Positions 46,330-56,523 are shown, counted from the stretch's first letter. The stretch: DNA of 64,000 nucleotides from Microvenator marinus (GCF_007993755.1 NZ_CP042467.1:4054001-4118000), one strand, 5' to 3'. Notes: generated from the letters alone by a model not told the origin. A program made the numbers and translations.

Positions 46330-46860
46330 TCATTGCGCCATGCCCCGGCCGATTGTCTCAAGGACTTCAGATGGATAGACGCCAAGCACCACCGCGTGAG
46401 GCGTCTGTGGCCCACGCGCAAAAGGGAATGGCTCCATGATCTGCAAATGAATCAGTGTTCCAGGGCGAATATTAAAAAACGAGACGTCGTGTCCCGCCAC
46501 TAACTTCGATACAACCGCCGTGATATTCGGATTATGCCCAAAAACAGCCACTTGGCCGGCGGTGCTCGAAAGCAGTCGCTGAACGGTCTCGGCTGGACTT
46601 GCCGCGGGAATTAAGTCCGAACAAAGCTCAGGCTCGAGCTCAAGCCCCACACCATCTAAAACCAATTTACACGTCTGCCGAGCCCTTAGATACGGGCTCA
46701 CAAGGACTTCGTCGGGCTTAAAACCAAGCGTCGAAATCCCCCGTGCCGCTTGAATGATCCGCGCCTTACCCTCTTCGCTCAGCGACCGCTCCCTATCGCC
46801 TTCAGGCGACCATTCCTCGGCAACACCGTGTCTCATCAGGAAGAGTTCGAACTCCTTCAT
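46330..46860 (-). CDS. sixA: SixA-type histidine phosphatase
   Basis: 176 residues of the histidine phosphatase clan, with catalytic LMRHGVAEE (RHG near residue 10) and the second histidine in VFGHNPNI, the GHNP signature of SixA. SixA dephosphorylates phosphohistidine on HPt domains or PTS proteins. It starts within the TGA of the thrombospondin-3 lipoprotein gene (ATGA at 46857-46860). Confidence 0.85.
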   Translation of the reverse strand: MKEFELFLMRHGVAEEWSPEGDRERSLSEEGKARIIQAARGISTLGFKPDEVLVSPYLRARQTCKLVLDGVGLELEPELCSDLIPAASPAETVQRLLSSTAGQVAVFGHNPNITAVVSKLVAGHDVSFFNIRPGTLIHLQIMEPFPFARGPQTPHAVVLGVYPSEVLETIGRGMAQ

Positions 46861-48425
46861 TCGCAGGCGTCCCCGATGCCGTCTCCGTCGGTATCAGTTT
46901 GGTTCGGATTGAAGTCGAACGGGCAGTTATCGCAAGCGTTCCCGATGCTGTCCCCGTCCGTGTCCGATTGAGAACCGTTGGCCAAATCAGGGCAGTTGTC
47001 CTGGTTGTTTGGAACCCCGTCTCCATCTCGGTCAGGATCGCAGGCATCCCCCAGACCGTCGTCATCTAGGTCCTCCTGCTCCGGGTCGAAGACGCTCGGG
47101 CACACGTCACACGCATCGCCCACGCCGTCCAAGTCGGTATCAAATTGTTGAGGGTTTGCAAGGGAAGGGCATACGTCGCAGGAATCTCCAACCCCGTCTT
47201 GGTCAATATCTGACTGCAGAGGGTTCTGAATGCCGAAACAGTTATCGCAGGCATTTCCAACGCCATCACCATCGGCGTCTGCCTGAGTCGGGTTCGGGAT
47301 GGATACACAATTGTCTTGAGCGTCCGCAACGCCGTCTCCATCTCGGTCAGCATCGCACACATCCCCTACCATATCCCCATCAATATCCGATTGGTTCTGA
47401 TTGGAGGCGTTTGGACAATTATCGCACGCGTCTCCGAGCGAATCCGTGTCCGAGTTTAACTGGACTTCATTGTCGATGTCGGGGCAGTTATCACAGGCGT
47501 CTCCGAGCGAGTCCCCGTCGGAATTCATCTGATTCGGATTCGCGTTATCGACGCAATTATCACACGCATCCCCAACGCCGTCGCCGTCTGCGTCTGCCTG
47601 ATCGTTGTTGGAGATCTCGGGGCAATTATCAATCGGATCAGGAATGCCATCCCCGTCTGAATCCACATCACACAGGTCTCCAACGCCGTTCCCATCGCTG
47701 TCTGATTGGTCCGGGTTCGCTAAATCGGGACAATTGTCTTCGCCATTTAAGACGCCATCGCCATCGCGGTCGTCGTCACATGCGTCGCCCTCACCGTCCT
47801 CATCGAGGTCTTCCTGAGCTGGATTCGGAACAAACGGGCAGTTGTCGTCGTCATTGACGACTTCGTCCGAGTCGATATCGGGGTCACATGCGTCTCCGAC
47901 GCCGTCCTCGTCTGTATCCTCCTGAGCATTATTGGAGACTTCCGGGCAGTTATCGACGTCATTCTCAACACTATCCCCGTCCAAGTCCGGGTCGCATGCG
48001 TCACCCTCGCCATCTTCGTCGAGGTCCTCTTGTTCCGGATTTTCTATCGACGGGCAGTTGTCCTCGTCGTTGGCGATGCCATCGCCATCGAGATCGTCAT
48101 CGCACGCATCCCCTTGGCCGTCGTCGTCCGAATCGTTCTGGTCTGGGTTTGCGATATCCAGGCAGTTGTCGTCCGCGTCAGGCACGCCATCGTCATCAGT
48201 GTCGACGGGGGCGTCCGGCTCTTCGTCCGGCACGTCCATATCCGACTCGTCCGGCTCATCCATGTCCACGATTGGAAACGGCTTCTGGCAGATCCCAAGC
48301 AAGCAGACATCACCCTCAAAACACTCCGAAGTCGTCCGGCACTGATCGTCTGTGAACTCAGGTTTACATGCGCTCAGAGTCAACAACACAAGAACGAGCG
48401 AAATTAGGAATCTAGTTTTGTTCAC
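46857..48425 (-). CDS. thrombospondin type-3 repeat lipoprotein
   Basis: About 520 residues. The start is GTG at 48425 ([10 protein letters not shown]); the ATG at 48449 only adds a non-signal stretch. The lipobox is LTLSAC. Then come about 14 Asp-rich calcium-binding repeats of the TSP3 type (DxDxDGxxDxxDNCP, repeated with D-NCPxxxNPxQxDxDxDGxGDACD). The repeats should bind many Ca2+ and form a rigid rod on the cell surface. The frame on the opposite strand is a shadow. TATAAT occurs right at the start codon. Confidence 0.85.
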   Translation of the reverse strand: MNKTRFLISLVLVLLTLSACKPEFTDDQCRTTSECFEGDVCLLGICQKPFPIVDMDEPDESDMDVPDEEPDAPVDTDDDGVPDADDNCLDIANPDQNDSDDDGQGDACDDDLDGDGIANDEDNCPSIENPEQEDLDEDGEGDACDPDLDGDSVENDVDNCPEVSNNAQEDTDEDGVGDACDPDIDSDEVVNDDDNCPFVPNPAQEDLDEDGEGDACDDDRDGDGVLNGEDNCPDLANPDQSDSDGNGVGDLCDVDSDGDGIPDPIDNCPEISNNDQADADGDGVGDACDNCVDNANPNQMNSDGDSLGDACDNCPDIDNEVQLNSDTDSLGDACDNCPNASNQNQSDIDGDMVGDVCDADRDGDGVADAQDNCVSIPNPTQADADGDGVGNACDNCFGIQNPLQSDIDQDGVGDSCDVCPSLANPQQFDTDLDGVGDACDVCPSVFDPEQEDLDDDGLGDACDPDRDGDGVPNNQDNCPDLANGSQSDTDGDSIGNACDNCPFDFNPNQTDTDGDGIGDACE

Positions 48426-48540
48426 ATTATACCCGTCACAAGTCGGCAAACTCTATCCTACGAAGTTTTCGCAGATCGCCAACCACAAGTTTTTGACGCT
48501 CACCTCTTGACTCGCCTCTATCGGCGAGCAATATTGCAGC

Positions 48541-48554
48541 TGAACATGTGTTCA
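48541..48554. promoter_or_regulatory. SOS-type operator upstream of uvrB
   Basis: TGAACATGTGTTCA (arms TGAACA/TGTTCA) contains GAAC-N4-GTTC, the core of LexA/DinR boxes in Bacillus-type systems. It lies 22 nt before the uvrB ATG, and an additional GCAATATTGC palindrome is at 48528-48537. LexA specificity in this lineage is not known to me. Confidence 0.5.
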
Positions 48555-48575
48555 TGAGTGGCGAGTGCAAAGATT

Positions 48576-50579
48576 ATGAAGACACCATTTCGAATAGAAG
48601 CCCCTTTCTCTCCGGCCGGCGACCAACCTCTCGCTATTGAACAACTTGTGGAGGGCCTGAAAGGAGAAGAGAAGCATCAAACGCTCTTGGGGGCTACTGG
48701 TACAGGTAAAACCTACACCATCGCCAATCTTATTCAACAATATGCCCGTCCAACGCTCATCATGGCGCCAAATAAGACGCTGGCGGCTCAGCTCTTCAAC
48801 GAATTTAGTGAGTTCTTCCCCCATAATGCGGTCGAGTATTTCGTCTCGTATTACGACTATTACCAGCCTGAAGCCTATATCCCGTCCTCTGACACCTACA
48901 TTGAGAAGGACTCCTCGATTAACGAGCGCATTGACTGGTTGCGCCACCGCGCCACGAGCTCCCTCTTTGGTCGTGACGACGTGATCATCATCGCCAGCGT
49001 GTCGTGCATCTACGGCCTCGGGTCGAGTGAGGCTTACTACGGTATGTTGATATGGCTCGAAGAGGGCATGCGGATTGAGCGAAACGCACTTTTGCGAAAA
49101 CTAGTCGATATTCAGTACGAAAGAAATGACCGCGACTTCCACCGCGGTACCTTCCGTGTTCGTGGCGATATCGTCGAGATCTTCCCAGCCTCTGAGAATG
49201 AAGTCGCGATACGTGTAGAGATGTTCGGAGACGAGATCGAAAAGATCTGGCTCATCGATCCTTTGCGCGGCAAACGGCTTGAAGAGCTCTCCAAAATTGC
49301 CATCTATCCAAACTCCCACTACGTCATCACCCCTGACCGAAAGAAGATCGCGATCGACAGTATCCGGGTTGAACTCAAAGAGACGCTCGAAACCATGATT
49401 TCCGAAGGCAGACTCATCGAGGCTCAACGGCTCGAGCAACGTACTCAACATGATCTGGAAAACTTGATTACTCAAGGTACGTGTAATGGCGTGGAAAACT
49501 ATTCGAGACATTTCTCTGGCAGAGCTCCAGGCGAAGCGCCACCGTGTTTGCTCGACTACTTTCCCAAAGATTTCCTCATGATTATCGACGAGTCACACGT
49601 CACTGTGCCTCAGATCGGCGGCATGTTCCGCGGTGACCGCGCTCGTAAAGACACCCTGGTCAACTACGGTTTCAGGCTCCCAAGTGCGCGTGACAATCGC
49701 CCGCTCAAATTCGACGAATGGGAATCCAAGATCCACAAAGTCGTCTTTGTTTCAGCCACCCCCGGAGATTACGAGCTCGAAAAAACTCAAGGTGTCGTCG
49801 TGGAGCAGATCATTAGGCCCACAGGCCTTTTGGACCCGCGAATCGAGATTCGCCCCGCCACGGAGCAGGTGGATGATGCCTATGGTGAAATCGTCAAAAG
49901 GGTGGAGAAAAACGAGCGCGTACTCGTCACGACCTTGACCAAGTCCATGTCTCAGGACCTTACGGAATACCTGATGGATCTCGGGATCAAGACCCGGTAT
50001 CTCCACAGCGATATCAACACCATCGAGAGAATGAACATCATTCGTGACCTCCGAAAGGGTGAGTTCGATGTGCTCGTGGGCATCAATCTTCTCAGAGAGG
50101 GGCTCGACTTGCCTGAGGTAAGTCTTGTGACCATTCTCGATGCCGATAAAGAAGGTTTTTTGAGAAGTACACGGAGCCTTATCCAGACCATCGGACGTGC
50201 CGCACGAAATATAAACGGTACGGTCATCCTTTACGCCGATACCATAACCAAGAGCATTCAAGAGGCCGTAGAGGAGACCAATCGTCGCCGGCAGATTCAA
50301 GAGGAGTACAACCAGAAACACGGGATTACCCCACAGACCATTCGAAAGCGGATCTACGACTTAGAAAGCCACGTGGATATGCCGGAGGAAGACGATAAAC
50401 CTATCGATGAGGTCAAGGCGCCAGAGGATGCCACGGTGGTCGATATGGAAAAGATCGTCGCCAATCTCAGGCAGAAAATGCGCGAAGCGGCGGACCAACT
50501 CCAATTCGAGAAGGCCGCCAGTATTCGCGACCAGATTCGCCGGCTCGAAGTCCAACTCGCCGCTAGAGAAGCGGGTTAG
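48576..50579 (+). CDS. uvrB: UvrABC excinuclease subunit B
   Basis: About 667 residues from ATG 48576 (GTG 48558 in frame also possible). Motifs: PAGDQP near the N-terminus, Walker A GATGTGKT, beta-hairpin [20 protein letters not shown], helicase motifs [13 protein letters not shown] and [14 protein letters not shown], and the UVR domain at the C-terminus ([28 protein letters not shown]). It recognises and opens damaged DNA in nucleotide excision repair. Stands alone, divergent from the TSP3 lipoprotein. Confidence 0.96.
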   Translation: MKTPFRIEAPFSPAGDQPLAIEQLVEGLKGEEKHQTLLGATGTGKTYTIANLIQQYARPTLIMAPNKTLAAQLFNEFSEFFPHNAVEYFVSYYDYYQPEAYIPSSDTYIEKDSSINERIDWLRHRATSSLFGRDDVIIIASVSCIYGLGSSEAYYGMLIWLEEGMRIERNALLRKLVDIQYERNDRDFHRGTFRVRGDIVEIFPASENEVAIRVEMFGDEIEKIWLIDPLRGKRLEELSKIAIYPNSHYVITPDRKKIAIDSIRVELKETLETMISEGRLIEAQRLEQRTQHDLENLITQGTCNGVENYSRHFSGRAPGEAPPCLLDYFPKDFLMIIDESHVTVPQIGGMFRGDRARKDTLVNYGFRLPSARDNRPLKFDEWESKIHKVVFVSATPGDYELEKTQGVVVEQIIRPTGLLDPRIEIRPATEQVDDAYGEIVKRVEKNERVLVTTLTKSMSQDLTEYLMDLGIKTRYLHSDINTIERMNIIRDLRKGEFDVLVGINLLREGLDLPEVSLVTILDADKEGFLRSTRSLIQTIGRAARNINGTVILYADTITKSIQEAVEETNRRRQIQEEYNQKHGITPQTIRKRIYDLESHVDMPEEDDKPIDEVKAPEDATVVDMEKIVANLRQKMREAADQLQFEKAASIRDQIRRLEVQLAAREAG

Positions 50580-50626
50580 GCCAGCCTCTTGCAGTTCAAA
50601 TGGCTTTCCTCTATGGTCCTTGGCGC

Positions 50627-51295
50627 ATGATGACTTCGTCTCATATACGGGCACTCGCCACCTTGATGCTTAAAGTCCTGGCTTTCGCCATCGCCTTCTC
50701 AAGCACCAATGCCTACGCCCTTTTTTGGGAAGGCGAGAGCCTTTGTGGTCAAGAGATCAAAGAGGCTCCGGTCAGTTCAGCAATCTCTTGGATCACCGAA
50801 AATGATCTCGATGAGGTCGCTCAAGAGGCAGAGCCATGCTCTTCGCCCGAGGAAATCCTAAACGAAGCAGACTTCAGTGTGTGTTTTGAAGATGCAGGTG
50901 CTCCGATGTCCACGCTGCCTGCTGCTATCGCTGAGATGCAGTCGGAGCGTGCGTCCAAACATTTTGCGAATGTCGCACTGGCAATGGTCCGTGAAAAGGT
51001 GGCTGAGAACGCCCCCCGGTCAGAACCTGAGCCACCACGCGCCCATTTGCCTAAGTACGCGCTCAAAGCTCCAATCAAAGAGTGCCTCTCCTATGAGATC
51101 GAGTGTGAAAGTGCGCCGCACCCCATGGTCACAATCAGCCTCGAAATGCATGCGCCGATCAACCTGGTGCCTGAAACGGCGGTGAGCTTCTCACCTCCAG
51201 TTGCGGTCCAAAGAGCGAATCCAATGCGCTCAAATCCGGGACTTCGCTTCGTCTGGAGCACCTCGGACGTACCCACCCCACCCCCAAATGCTTGA
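50627..51295 (+). CDS. exported protein of unknown function
   Basis: About 222 residues from ATG 50627 (50600 also possible). Signal peptide reads LKVLAFAIAFSSTNAYA. The mature part has six scattered Cys, a Glu-rich first half and an amphipathic region. No family recognised. It follows uvrB at 48 nt and ends just before a hairpin at 51303. Confidence 0.55.
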   Translation: MMTSSHIRALATLMLKVLAFAIAFSSTNAYALFWEGESLCGQEIKEAPVSSAISWITENDLDEVAQEAEPCSSPEEILNEADFSVCFEDAGAPMSTLPAAIAEMQSERASKHFANVALAMVREKVAENAPRSEPEPPRAHLPKYALKAPIKECLSYEIECESAPHPMVTISLEMHAPINLVPETAVSFSPPVAVQRANPMRSNPGLRFVWSTSDVPTPPPNA

Positions 51296-51302
51296 TGCGG
51301 TC

Positions 51303-51326
51303 GAGGGTGCAGTTTAACTGCCCCTC
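51303..51326 (+). terminator. hairpin after the exported protein gene
   Basis: GAGGG-T-GCAGT / ACTGC-CCCTC forms a bulged 10-bp stem with a 3-nt loop, a few bases after the stop. No T-tract. Confidence 0.4.
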
Positions 51327-51383
51327 ATCACACAAAGACCCTAGATGAATCCCAAGCTTTCGAGTAGAAGGCTCGGGCTCAAG

Positions 51384-51389
51384 TATAAT
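51384..51389 (+). promoter_or_regulatory. candidate -10 box of the triple-DsbA gene
   Basis: TATAAT at 51384-51389 is a perfect -10 hexamer, 41 nt upstream of the ATG. The -35 is unclear. A strong AAAGGAG ribosome-binding site precedes the ATG at 51430. Confidence 0.45.
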
Positions 51390-51429
51390 TGCAGTTTAGT
51401 TAAACAAACGTTTCTAAAGGAGAAACACT

Positions 51430-53454
51430 ATGGCACATGATGCCCAAGGTTCGAGCGGATCAAATCTGCTCGTGATGGTCGCGATCGCATTGATCGCATT
51501 CGCAGGCGGTTACGTCATCGGAAACAAAGGCGCAGAATCAGTTCAACCTGGTGCTGCTGTCGAAGCTGGCGCTCAAGGCGCTGCAGCACTTGCTCGCGGC
51601 GGCGTTGCTGGCGATTCCGACAAGATTCCTATCGGAGACAGCCCCGTGTTCGGAAACCCTTCAGCGCCTATCGCTGTGGTGGAGTTCTCGAGCATGCAAT
51701 GTCCGTTCTGTGCACGTGGTTCAGAGACGCTCAAGCAGCTGCAGCAAAAGTACCCAAACGACGTCAAATTGGTCTTCAAGCACTACCCACTTGGATTCCA
51801 AGCTGAGTCTCCGGCACTCTCCAAAGCCCTCATCGCTGCTGGCGAGCAAGGCAAATTCTGGGAGATGAAAGAGAAGGTTTTCGCAAACGTGTCTAAGCAC
51901 AAAGGCGTAAACGTTAAAGAAGTGACTTCGGGATACGCAAAAGAGCTCGGCCTTGATGTGGCCAAGTTCCAAGCCGCTTTCGACAACCCAAAAAACGACG
52001 AAATCATCAAGCGTGACCAAGATCTTGGTAACTCGATTGGCGTTCGTGGAACCCCACACTTCTTCGTCAACGGTGAGCGCGTCTCTGGCGCACAACCACT
52101 CGCGAAATTCGAAGAAATCGTCAAAGCACAGCTTGAGCAAGTCAAAAAGCACACTGCAGCAGGCGTTGCCAAAGACCAAGTTTACGGCAAAATGGTTGCC
52201 GAGAACTTCAAGGACACCCCATCTGCGCCATCGGCTGACAAGCCAGCTGCACCAGCAACCGTAGTCAATATGGTTCCTGTTCGCGCTAATGATCCGATGA
52301 AAGGAAACACCAAGGATCCCCTGGTGACCATCGTCGAGTTCTCAGACTTCCAATGCCCATTCTGCAGCCGTGTTAACCCAACACTTGAGCAGGTCATGAA
52401 GAACTACGGCGAGCAAGTCCGTATTGTCTTCAAGCAGAACCCACTACCATTCCACCAGGAAGCTCCTGCTGCCCACGAAGCTGCTTTGGCCGCTCATGAG
52501 CAAGGAAAGTTCTGGGAAATGCACGACCTTCTCTTCGCTAACATGCAGTCTTTCAAAGGTGCTGATATGCGCGAGCTCACCACGGGCTACGCTCAACAGC
52601 TGGGCTTGAACGTCAACAAGTTCAAGGCATACCTCGACTCCGGTAAAGGCAAGCAAATCGTCAAGGAAGACCTTGAGCTCGGCTCCAAAGTTGGCGCTCG
52701 TGGAACCCCTAACTTCTTCGTGAACGGCGTTCAGTTGGTCGGCGCAAAGCCATACCCAGCGTTCGAAGCTGAAATCAAGAAGCAGATCGCACTTGCTGAG
52801 AAGCTCAAGAAAGAGCGTAACCTTAAGGGTGAGGCTCTTTACGAAGCCGTTGTTGCTGAAAACAAGAAGAACGCTCCTGCAGCAGCAGCACCAACACCAG
52901 CTCCAGCAGCCGCACCAGACAAGGTCGACCCAAGCAAGCTTAACATCGGAAACGCTGTTACTCGCGGACCTAAGAACGCACCTGTCACCATCTTCGCTTT
53001 CTCTGACTTCCAATGCCCATTCTGCGCACGCGCAGCTGGTACCATCGAAGAAGTCATGAAGGAGTACGATGGCAAAGTGCAGTTGGTCTTCAAAGCTTAC
53101 CCACTTCCATTCCACCAGGAAGCTCCTGCCGCTCACCGCGCAGCTCTCGCTGCTGCAAAGCAAGGCAAGTTCTGGGAAATGCACGACAAACTCTTCGCAA
53201 CCATGAAAGAGTTCAAGACCGCAGGTCACTTCGAGAAAGTGGCTCAAGAGCTTGGCTTGAATATGGAGAAGTTCAAAGCTGACTTCAACAGCGATGAGCT
53301 CAAGAAGCAGGTCGATGCCGAAATGGCAGAAGGCTCAGCTGTTGGCGTTCGTGGAACCCCAGCATTCTTCATCAACGGCAATCGCGTCGTTGGTGCTCAG
53401 CCGCTTCCTAAGTTCAAGGAAGTCATCGACGCTGAACTTGCCAAGAAGAAGTAA
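51430..53454 (+). CDS. membrane-anchored protein with three tandem DsbA-like thioredoxin domains
   Basis: 674 residues. A transmembrane anchor (about 14-30) leads into a Gly/Ala-rich linker and three copies of a DsbA/thioredoxin-4 type domain, each with an active-site CPFC: C91-C94, C309-C312 and C529-C532. Each copy also has the cis-proline loop (RGTPHFFVNG, RGTPNFFVNG, RGTPAFFING). Copies 2 and 3 are nearly identical in places, even at DNA level (CATTCCACCAGGAAGCTCCTG at two sites), so they duplicated recently. It should oxidise or isomerise disulfides in the envelope, fitting a lineage with many Cys-rich exported proteins. Codon use is that of a highly expressed gene. Confidence 0.9.
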   Translation: MAHDAQGSSGSNLLVMVAIALIAFAGGYVIGNKGAESVQPGAAVEAGAQGAAALARGGVAGDSDKIPIGDSPVFGNPSAPIAVVEFSSMQCPFCARGSETLKQLQQKYPNDVKLVFKHYPLGFQAESPALSKALIAAGEQGKFWEMKEKVFANVSKHKGVNVKEVTSGYAKELGLDVAKFQAAFDNPKNDEIIKRDQDLGNSIGVRGTPHFFVNGERVSGAQPLAKFEEIVKAQLEQVKKHTAAGVAKDQVYGKMVAENFKDTPSAPSADKPAAPATVVNMVPVRANDPMKGNTKDPLVTIVEFSDFQCPFCSRVNPTLEQVMKNYGEQVRIVFKQNPLPFHQEAPAAHEAALAAHEQGKFWEMHDLLFANMQSFKGADMRELTTGYAQQLGLNVNKFKAYLDSGKGKQIVKEDLELGSKVGARGTPNFFVNGVQLVGAKPYPAFEAEIKKQIALAEKLKKERNLKGEALYEAVVAENKKNAPAAAAPTPAPAAAPDKVDPSKLNIGNAVTRGPKNAPVTIFAFSDFQCPFCARAAGTIEEVMKEYDGKVQLVFKAYPLPFHQEAPAAHRAALAAAKQGKFWEMHDKLFATMKEFKTAGHFEKVAQELGLNMEKFKADFNSDELKKQVDAEMAEGSAVGVRGTPAFFINGNRVVGAQPLPKFKEVIDAELAKKK

Positions 53455-53464
53455 TCCGCTTCTG

Positions 53465-53490
53465 GCAACGCGGGCTTCTGCCCGCGTTGC
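53465..53490 (+). terminator. hairpin terminator between convergent genes
   Basis: GCAACGCGGGC (53465-53475) pairs with GCCCGCGTTGC (53480-53490) around a TTCT tetraloop, an 11-bp perfect stem, between the DsbA gene and convergent rsmG. Shares the CGCGGGC core with three other hairpins. Confidence 0.65.
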
Positions 53491-53502
53491 TCGCATCTCA
53501 CA

Positions 53503-54078
53503 CTAGCTAGAAAACTTCCACGTAATCACGCGTCGGGCTTGTCCCTCGCTTGATTCGTAGGCCATTGTGCCAACCTGCTCCACTGGCAACTCATTGGCCA
53601 GCTCCAGCAGGGAAGCCTCATCCGCGGCACTTATCATCGAAATGATATGTCCACCGGACTTGGTCCACGCCAGGGCATCTTTTAGGAACGCCGTGGGCTC
53701 TTCAAAGGCCTTGGAAACCACCCAGTCAAAGGGCGCGTAATCAGGGCTCTGAACAAAGTCCTCGATGCGCTCTGCCACAACGTCTACGCGTTCTCGAAGA
53801 CCTAGACGCTGAGCCGCAATCGTCATGAACTGTGTACGCTTCTTTCGTGGTTCCACGAGCGTGTAATGCGCCTCAGGATACGCGATTGCCAGAGGAAGCC
53901 CGGGCAGGCCTGCGCCACTTCCCACGTCTAGCACCCGTCCATACGGGGCAACGTGGATGGCTGCTTTGAGACTGTCCTCAATCAAATCATAGCGAATGGT
54001 CTTTCGATCCATCGGCCCAATCAGGTTACTCGAGGCGTTGAAATGCAAAAGTAAATCTATGTACTGCTCGGTACTCAT
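53503..54078 (-). CDS. rsmG: 16S rRNA (guanine527-N7)-methyltransferase RsmG
   Basis: About 191 residues. The SAM motif VLDVGSGAGLPGLPLAIAYPEAHYTLVE and the RKKRTQFM strand are diagnostic. It methylates N7 of G527 in 16S rRNA. The ATG at 54078 overlaps the NUDIX stop (ATGA); the longer frame to 54093 is rejected. The usual Gid/Soj neighbours (mnmG, parA/parB) are not here. Confidence 0.92.
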   Translation of the reverse strand: MSTEQYIDLLLHFNASSNLIGPMDRKTIRYDLIEDSLKAAIHVAPYGRVLDVGSGAGLPGLPLAIAYPEAHYTLVEPRKKRTQFMTIAAQRLGLRERVDVVAERIEDFVQSPDYAPFDWVVSKAFEEPTAFLKDALAWTKSGGHIISMISAADEASLLELANELPVEQVGTMAYESSEGQARRVITWKFSS

Positions 54079-54602
54079 CGCGCAAAATACCAACCGGCAA
54101 CCACCAACGAGTGTTTGATGGTTCGGTCCTTGATCAAGGAATCCATCTGACCACGTGGCACAAGCTTGACCTCGATCTCCTCATGTTCATCCATATCGGT
54201 GGCATGAGTTTTTCTGGCTCCACGTCCCACGAGCGTCCAACAGCGATTATTTTGAATGGCGGGGTTTGGCTCGACACAGCCCACAATCTCCCAAGACTCG
54301 CAGGTAAATCCAGTCTCTTCCCTAAGTTCTCTCGCGGCAGCTTCCAATGGGCTTTCGCCATCATCGATCGCGCCGCCCGGCACTTCCAGAGTCACTTCGT
54401 CGGTTCCATGCCGGTATTGTTCGATCAGAACCAGTTCGTCTTCGGGGGTGAACACAAAGACGTTGACCCAGTCTTGAATCTTAACCACATAGAAGTCCCC
54501 AGTCCGGCCTGCTTCAGACGTTCGAGTGACGCGCTCCAGTTCAAAGATCGGAGTTTCGGCCACAACCTTCGCATCAAGGGTTTTCCACGGCTTTATGGCC
54601 AT
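54075..54602 (-). CDS. NUDIX hydrolase (ADP-ribose pyrophosphatase-like)
   Basis: 175 residues. The Nudix box GGAIDDGESPLEAAARELREETGFT fits GX5EX7REUXEEXGU completely. It resembles ADP-ribose/nucleoside-diphosphate sugar pyrophosphatases; the N-terminal strands AKVVAETPIFELERVTR are typical. Its ATG overlaps the TAA of the lyase gene by one base (TAATG), so it is cotranslated. Confidence 0.85.
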   Translation of the reverse strand: MAIKPWKTLDAKVVAETPIFELERVTRTSEAGRTGDFYVVKIQDWVNVFVFTPEDELVLIEQYRHGTDEVTLEVPGGAIDDGESPLEAAARELREETGFTCESWEIVGCVEPNPAIQNNRCWTLVGRGARKTHATDMDEHEEIEVKLVPRGQMDSLIKDRTIKHSLVVAGWYFAR

Positions 54603-55486
54603 TAGAGTGAACGGCGCTGCGTGAGATTGAAGCCGATATCGTCTTCAAGCCATTGTGTGGTCTCGCGCAATGAATCCCTTGAAATCCCGGTAGGTCGGCC
54701 GAGCGATTCCAGCAGGTTCACAAGAGTCTGGGTGGCAAGGTTCCCAGGCGCGCCAGGCGCATAAGGGCAGCCACCAAGTCCTCCAACCGAACTATCAAAC
54801 GCCCGAATTCCGGAGAGGTAGCCGGCAAACGCGTTGGTCTGGCCTAGCCCGCTTGTGTCGTGAAGGTGGAGGGCAACTCTGTCTGAGTCCCAGCGCTCCA
54901 CGGCGCGTTTCGAGCCCTCTTGAACTTGCAAGGGTCGACCCATTCCCGTCGTGTCACCGAGCGAAATCTGTTGTGCTCCAAGTTCCAGCAATCGGTCGCC
55001 GATTTTCAGCACGCGGTCAAAGTCCACTTCACCTTCAAATGGGCAGCCAAATACGGTGGAGATATACGCGCGAATCTGCAGCTTCTCGCTCAGGGCCAGC
55101 TTGAAGAGCTCTTCCATCGCGACCAAACTTTCAGAAATGCTTCGGTTGATATTCTTTTGGTTGTGCGTCTCACTCGAGGACATGAAGAACGCGACGTGCT
55201 TGATGCCGGCGTCAATGGCGCGCTCAAGTCCACGCATGTTTGGGACGAGAGCCCAATAAGCCACACCGGGCTTCTTCTCGATGGTGCGCGCAACTTCGTC
55301 CGTGTCGGCCATCTGAGGCACCCATTTCGGATGCACAAAACTTCCGATTTCTACGTGCTTTAGGCCCCCATCGACCAACTTATGAATCAGCGCGACTTTC
55401 TGTTCTACTGGGAGAAGGACAGACTCATTTTGGAGACCATCGCGGGGTCCCACCTCGAATACAGAAACGTCGTTTTGCACCAGCAC
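54602..55486 (-). CDS. HMG-CoA lyase family protein
   Basis: 294 residues, GTG start. TIM-barrel lyase/aldolase family: GPRDGLQNE with the catalytic Arg and Asp, then EIGSFVHPKWVPQM, LHLHDTSGLG with metal-binding His, and GGLGGCPYAPGAPGN with the catalytic Cys. It splits 3-hydroxy-3-methylglutaryl-CoA to acetoacetate and acetyl-CoA in leucine catabolism, or a related acyl-CoA. No other leucine-degradation genes are next to it. Confidence 0.9.
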   Translation of the reverse strand: MLVQNDVSVFEVGPRDGLQNESVLLPVEQKVALIHKLVDGGLKHVEIGSFVHPKWVPQMADTDEVARTIEKKPGVAYWALVPNMRGLERAIDAGIKHVAFFMSSSETHNQKNINRSISESLVAMEELFKLALSEKLQIRAYISTVFGCPFEGEVDFDRVLKIGDRLLELGAQQISLGDTTGMGRPLQVQEGSKRAVERWDSDRVALHLHDTSGLGQTNAFAGYLSGIRAFDSSVGGLGGCPYAPGAPGNLATQTLVNLLESLGRPTGISRDSLRETTQWLEDDIGFNLTQRRSL

Positions 55487-55515
55487 ACCTGTTCTTAGGG
55501 TCGCTCAGATATAGC

Positions 55516-56523
55516 TCAATCGAGCACGACCTTAAAGATGAGTTTGTCCTCATTCGAAATCACAAGCTTTAGGGGCAAGCTGAGCAAAGATTGTGGAACC
55601 TCAAACACCACAACTCGCTCGCGTGTCTTCCTTGGCGTTAGCGAAAGATTGAGTTGACCGGTGCGGTCCGCGTCCAAGATTGCGCGCTGCGCACGCTCAT
55701 CGCTTTCTATGAGGGTCGCGCCGGTGACGAGACGCATGGTGGCGGGGTCGGTGTCGTGTAGGGTCTTCGTTCGATTTTCGATTTCGTACTCAACCACCAC
55801 AAAATCCGAGCCCTTCATCGCTGTCCAACGGTCCTTTCCGCGCCCAACCATCGACTCGCGCGAGACACGCTTTATCTTGTAGCGAAAACCATCGAGCGTG
55901 TAGCGCCGTCCTACCGACTTCAAGTCTTGTTGCCGCTCGATAAGCTCGCCGACCATGCTGAGTTGGTCTCGCACGCTGTAGTGGAGCACCGAAAACCCGG
56001 TGTCGCCCACGGTGAGCCCGGCATAGGAGGTGTCTAGATTCCAAAGTTCGTCGAGGATCTTCGACTCGTCTGGCGTCATCTCGACGCTCTTCTCTTTATT
56101 GATGGACCGCAGTGGAGCAACGAGCGCCTTGGCGCCGCGGTCCGACTCCTGGTCAACGGTGACCGTAACCATGAAAATCTTGCGGTTTCGCGTGTGAATT
56201 GCGAGCTCACCACTCTCCGAAATGCCCGTGTCGCCGTAATCTGAACACTTCCAGACCATGAATTCATCGTCGATCGCTGAGGCGTGCCAGCCGCTCTTGC
56301 ACTCGGGAAGGGAGTCTTCGCTGCTGAGTGGACGCTCGTAGATGTCTGCGAAATCCGTGGGCCATTTGACGGCTTCTTCCTGCGGTGCCTCGGGCTCAGG
56401 TTGCTCTTCAGGTTCGGTTTCTGGCTCCTCGATCGCTGGCGCAAGCTCAGGCCGAGTAGGCTGCGGTGCCTCCGATTTGCACGCTCCCGCCAAAAGTAAA
56501 AGACTCACGATCCATCGACTCAT
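55516..56523 (-). CDS. lipoprotein of unknown function
   Basis: 335 residues. Lipobox LLLAGAC (Cys15), then a Pro/Glu-rich linker (about 20-50), a Cys pair, and a mixed alpha/beta region. A DUF4352-like C-terminal beta-sandwich is suggested by FVVVEYEIENRTKTLHDTDPATMRLVTG, a strand pattern common in such domains. Function unknown. Confidence 0.65.
   Translation of the reverse strand: MSRWIVSLLLLAGACKSEAPQPTRPELAPAIEEPETEPEEQPEPEAPQEEAVKWPTDFADIYERPLSSEDSLPECKSGWHASAIDDEFMVWKCSDYGDTGISESGELAIHTRNRKIFMVTVTVDQESDRGAKALVAPLRSINKEKSVEMTPDESKILDELWNLDTSYAGLTVGDTGFSVLHYSVRDQLSMVGELIERQQDLKSVGRRYTLDGFRYKIKRVSRESMVGRGKDRWTAMKGSDFVVVEYEIENRTKTLHDTDPATMRLVTGATLIESDERAQRAILDADRTGQLNLSLTPRKTRERVVVFEVPQSLLSLPLKLVISNEDKLIFKVVLD

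Noticed and set aside
47009-47857. 282-residue plus-strand ORF, Arg-rich
   Set aside because: It is the antisense shadow of the Asp-rich TSP3 repeats.
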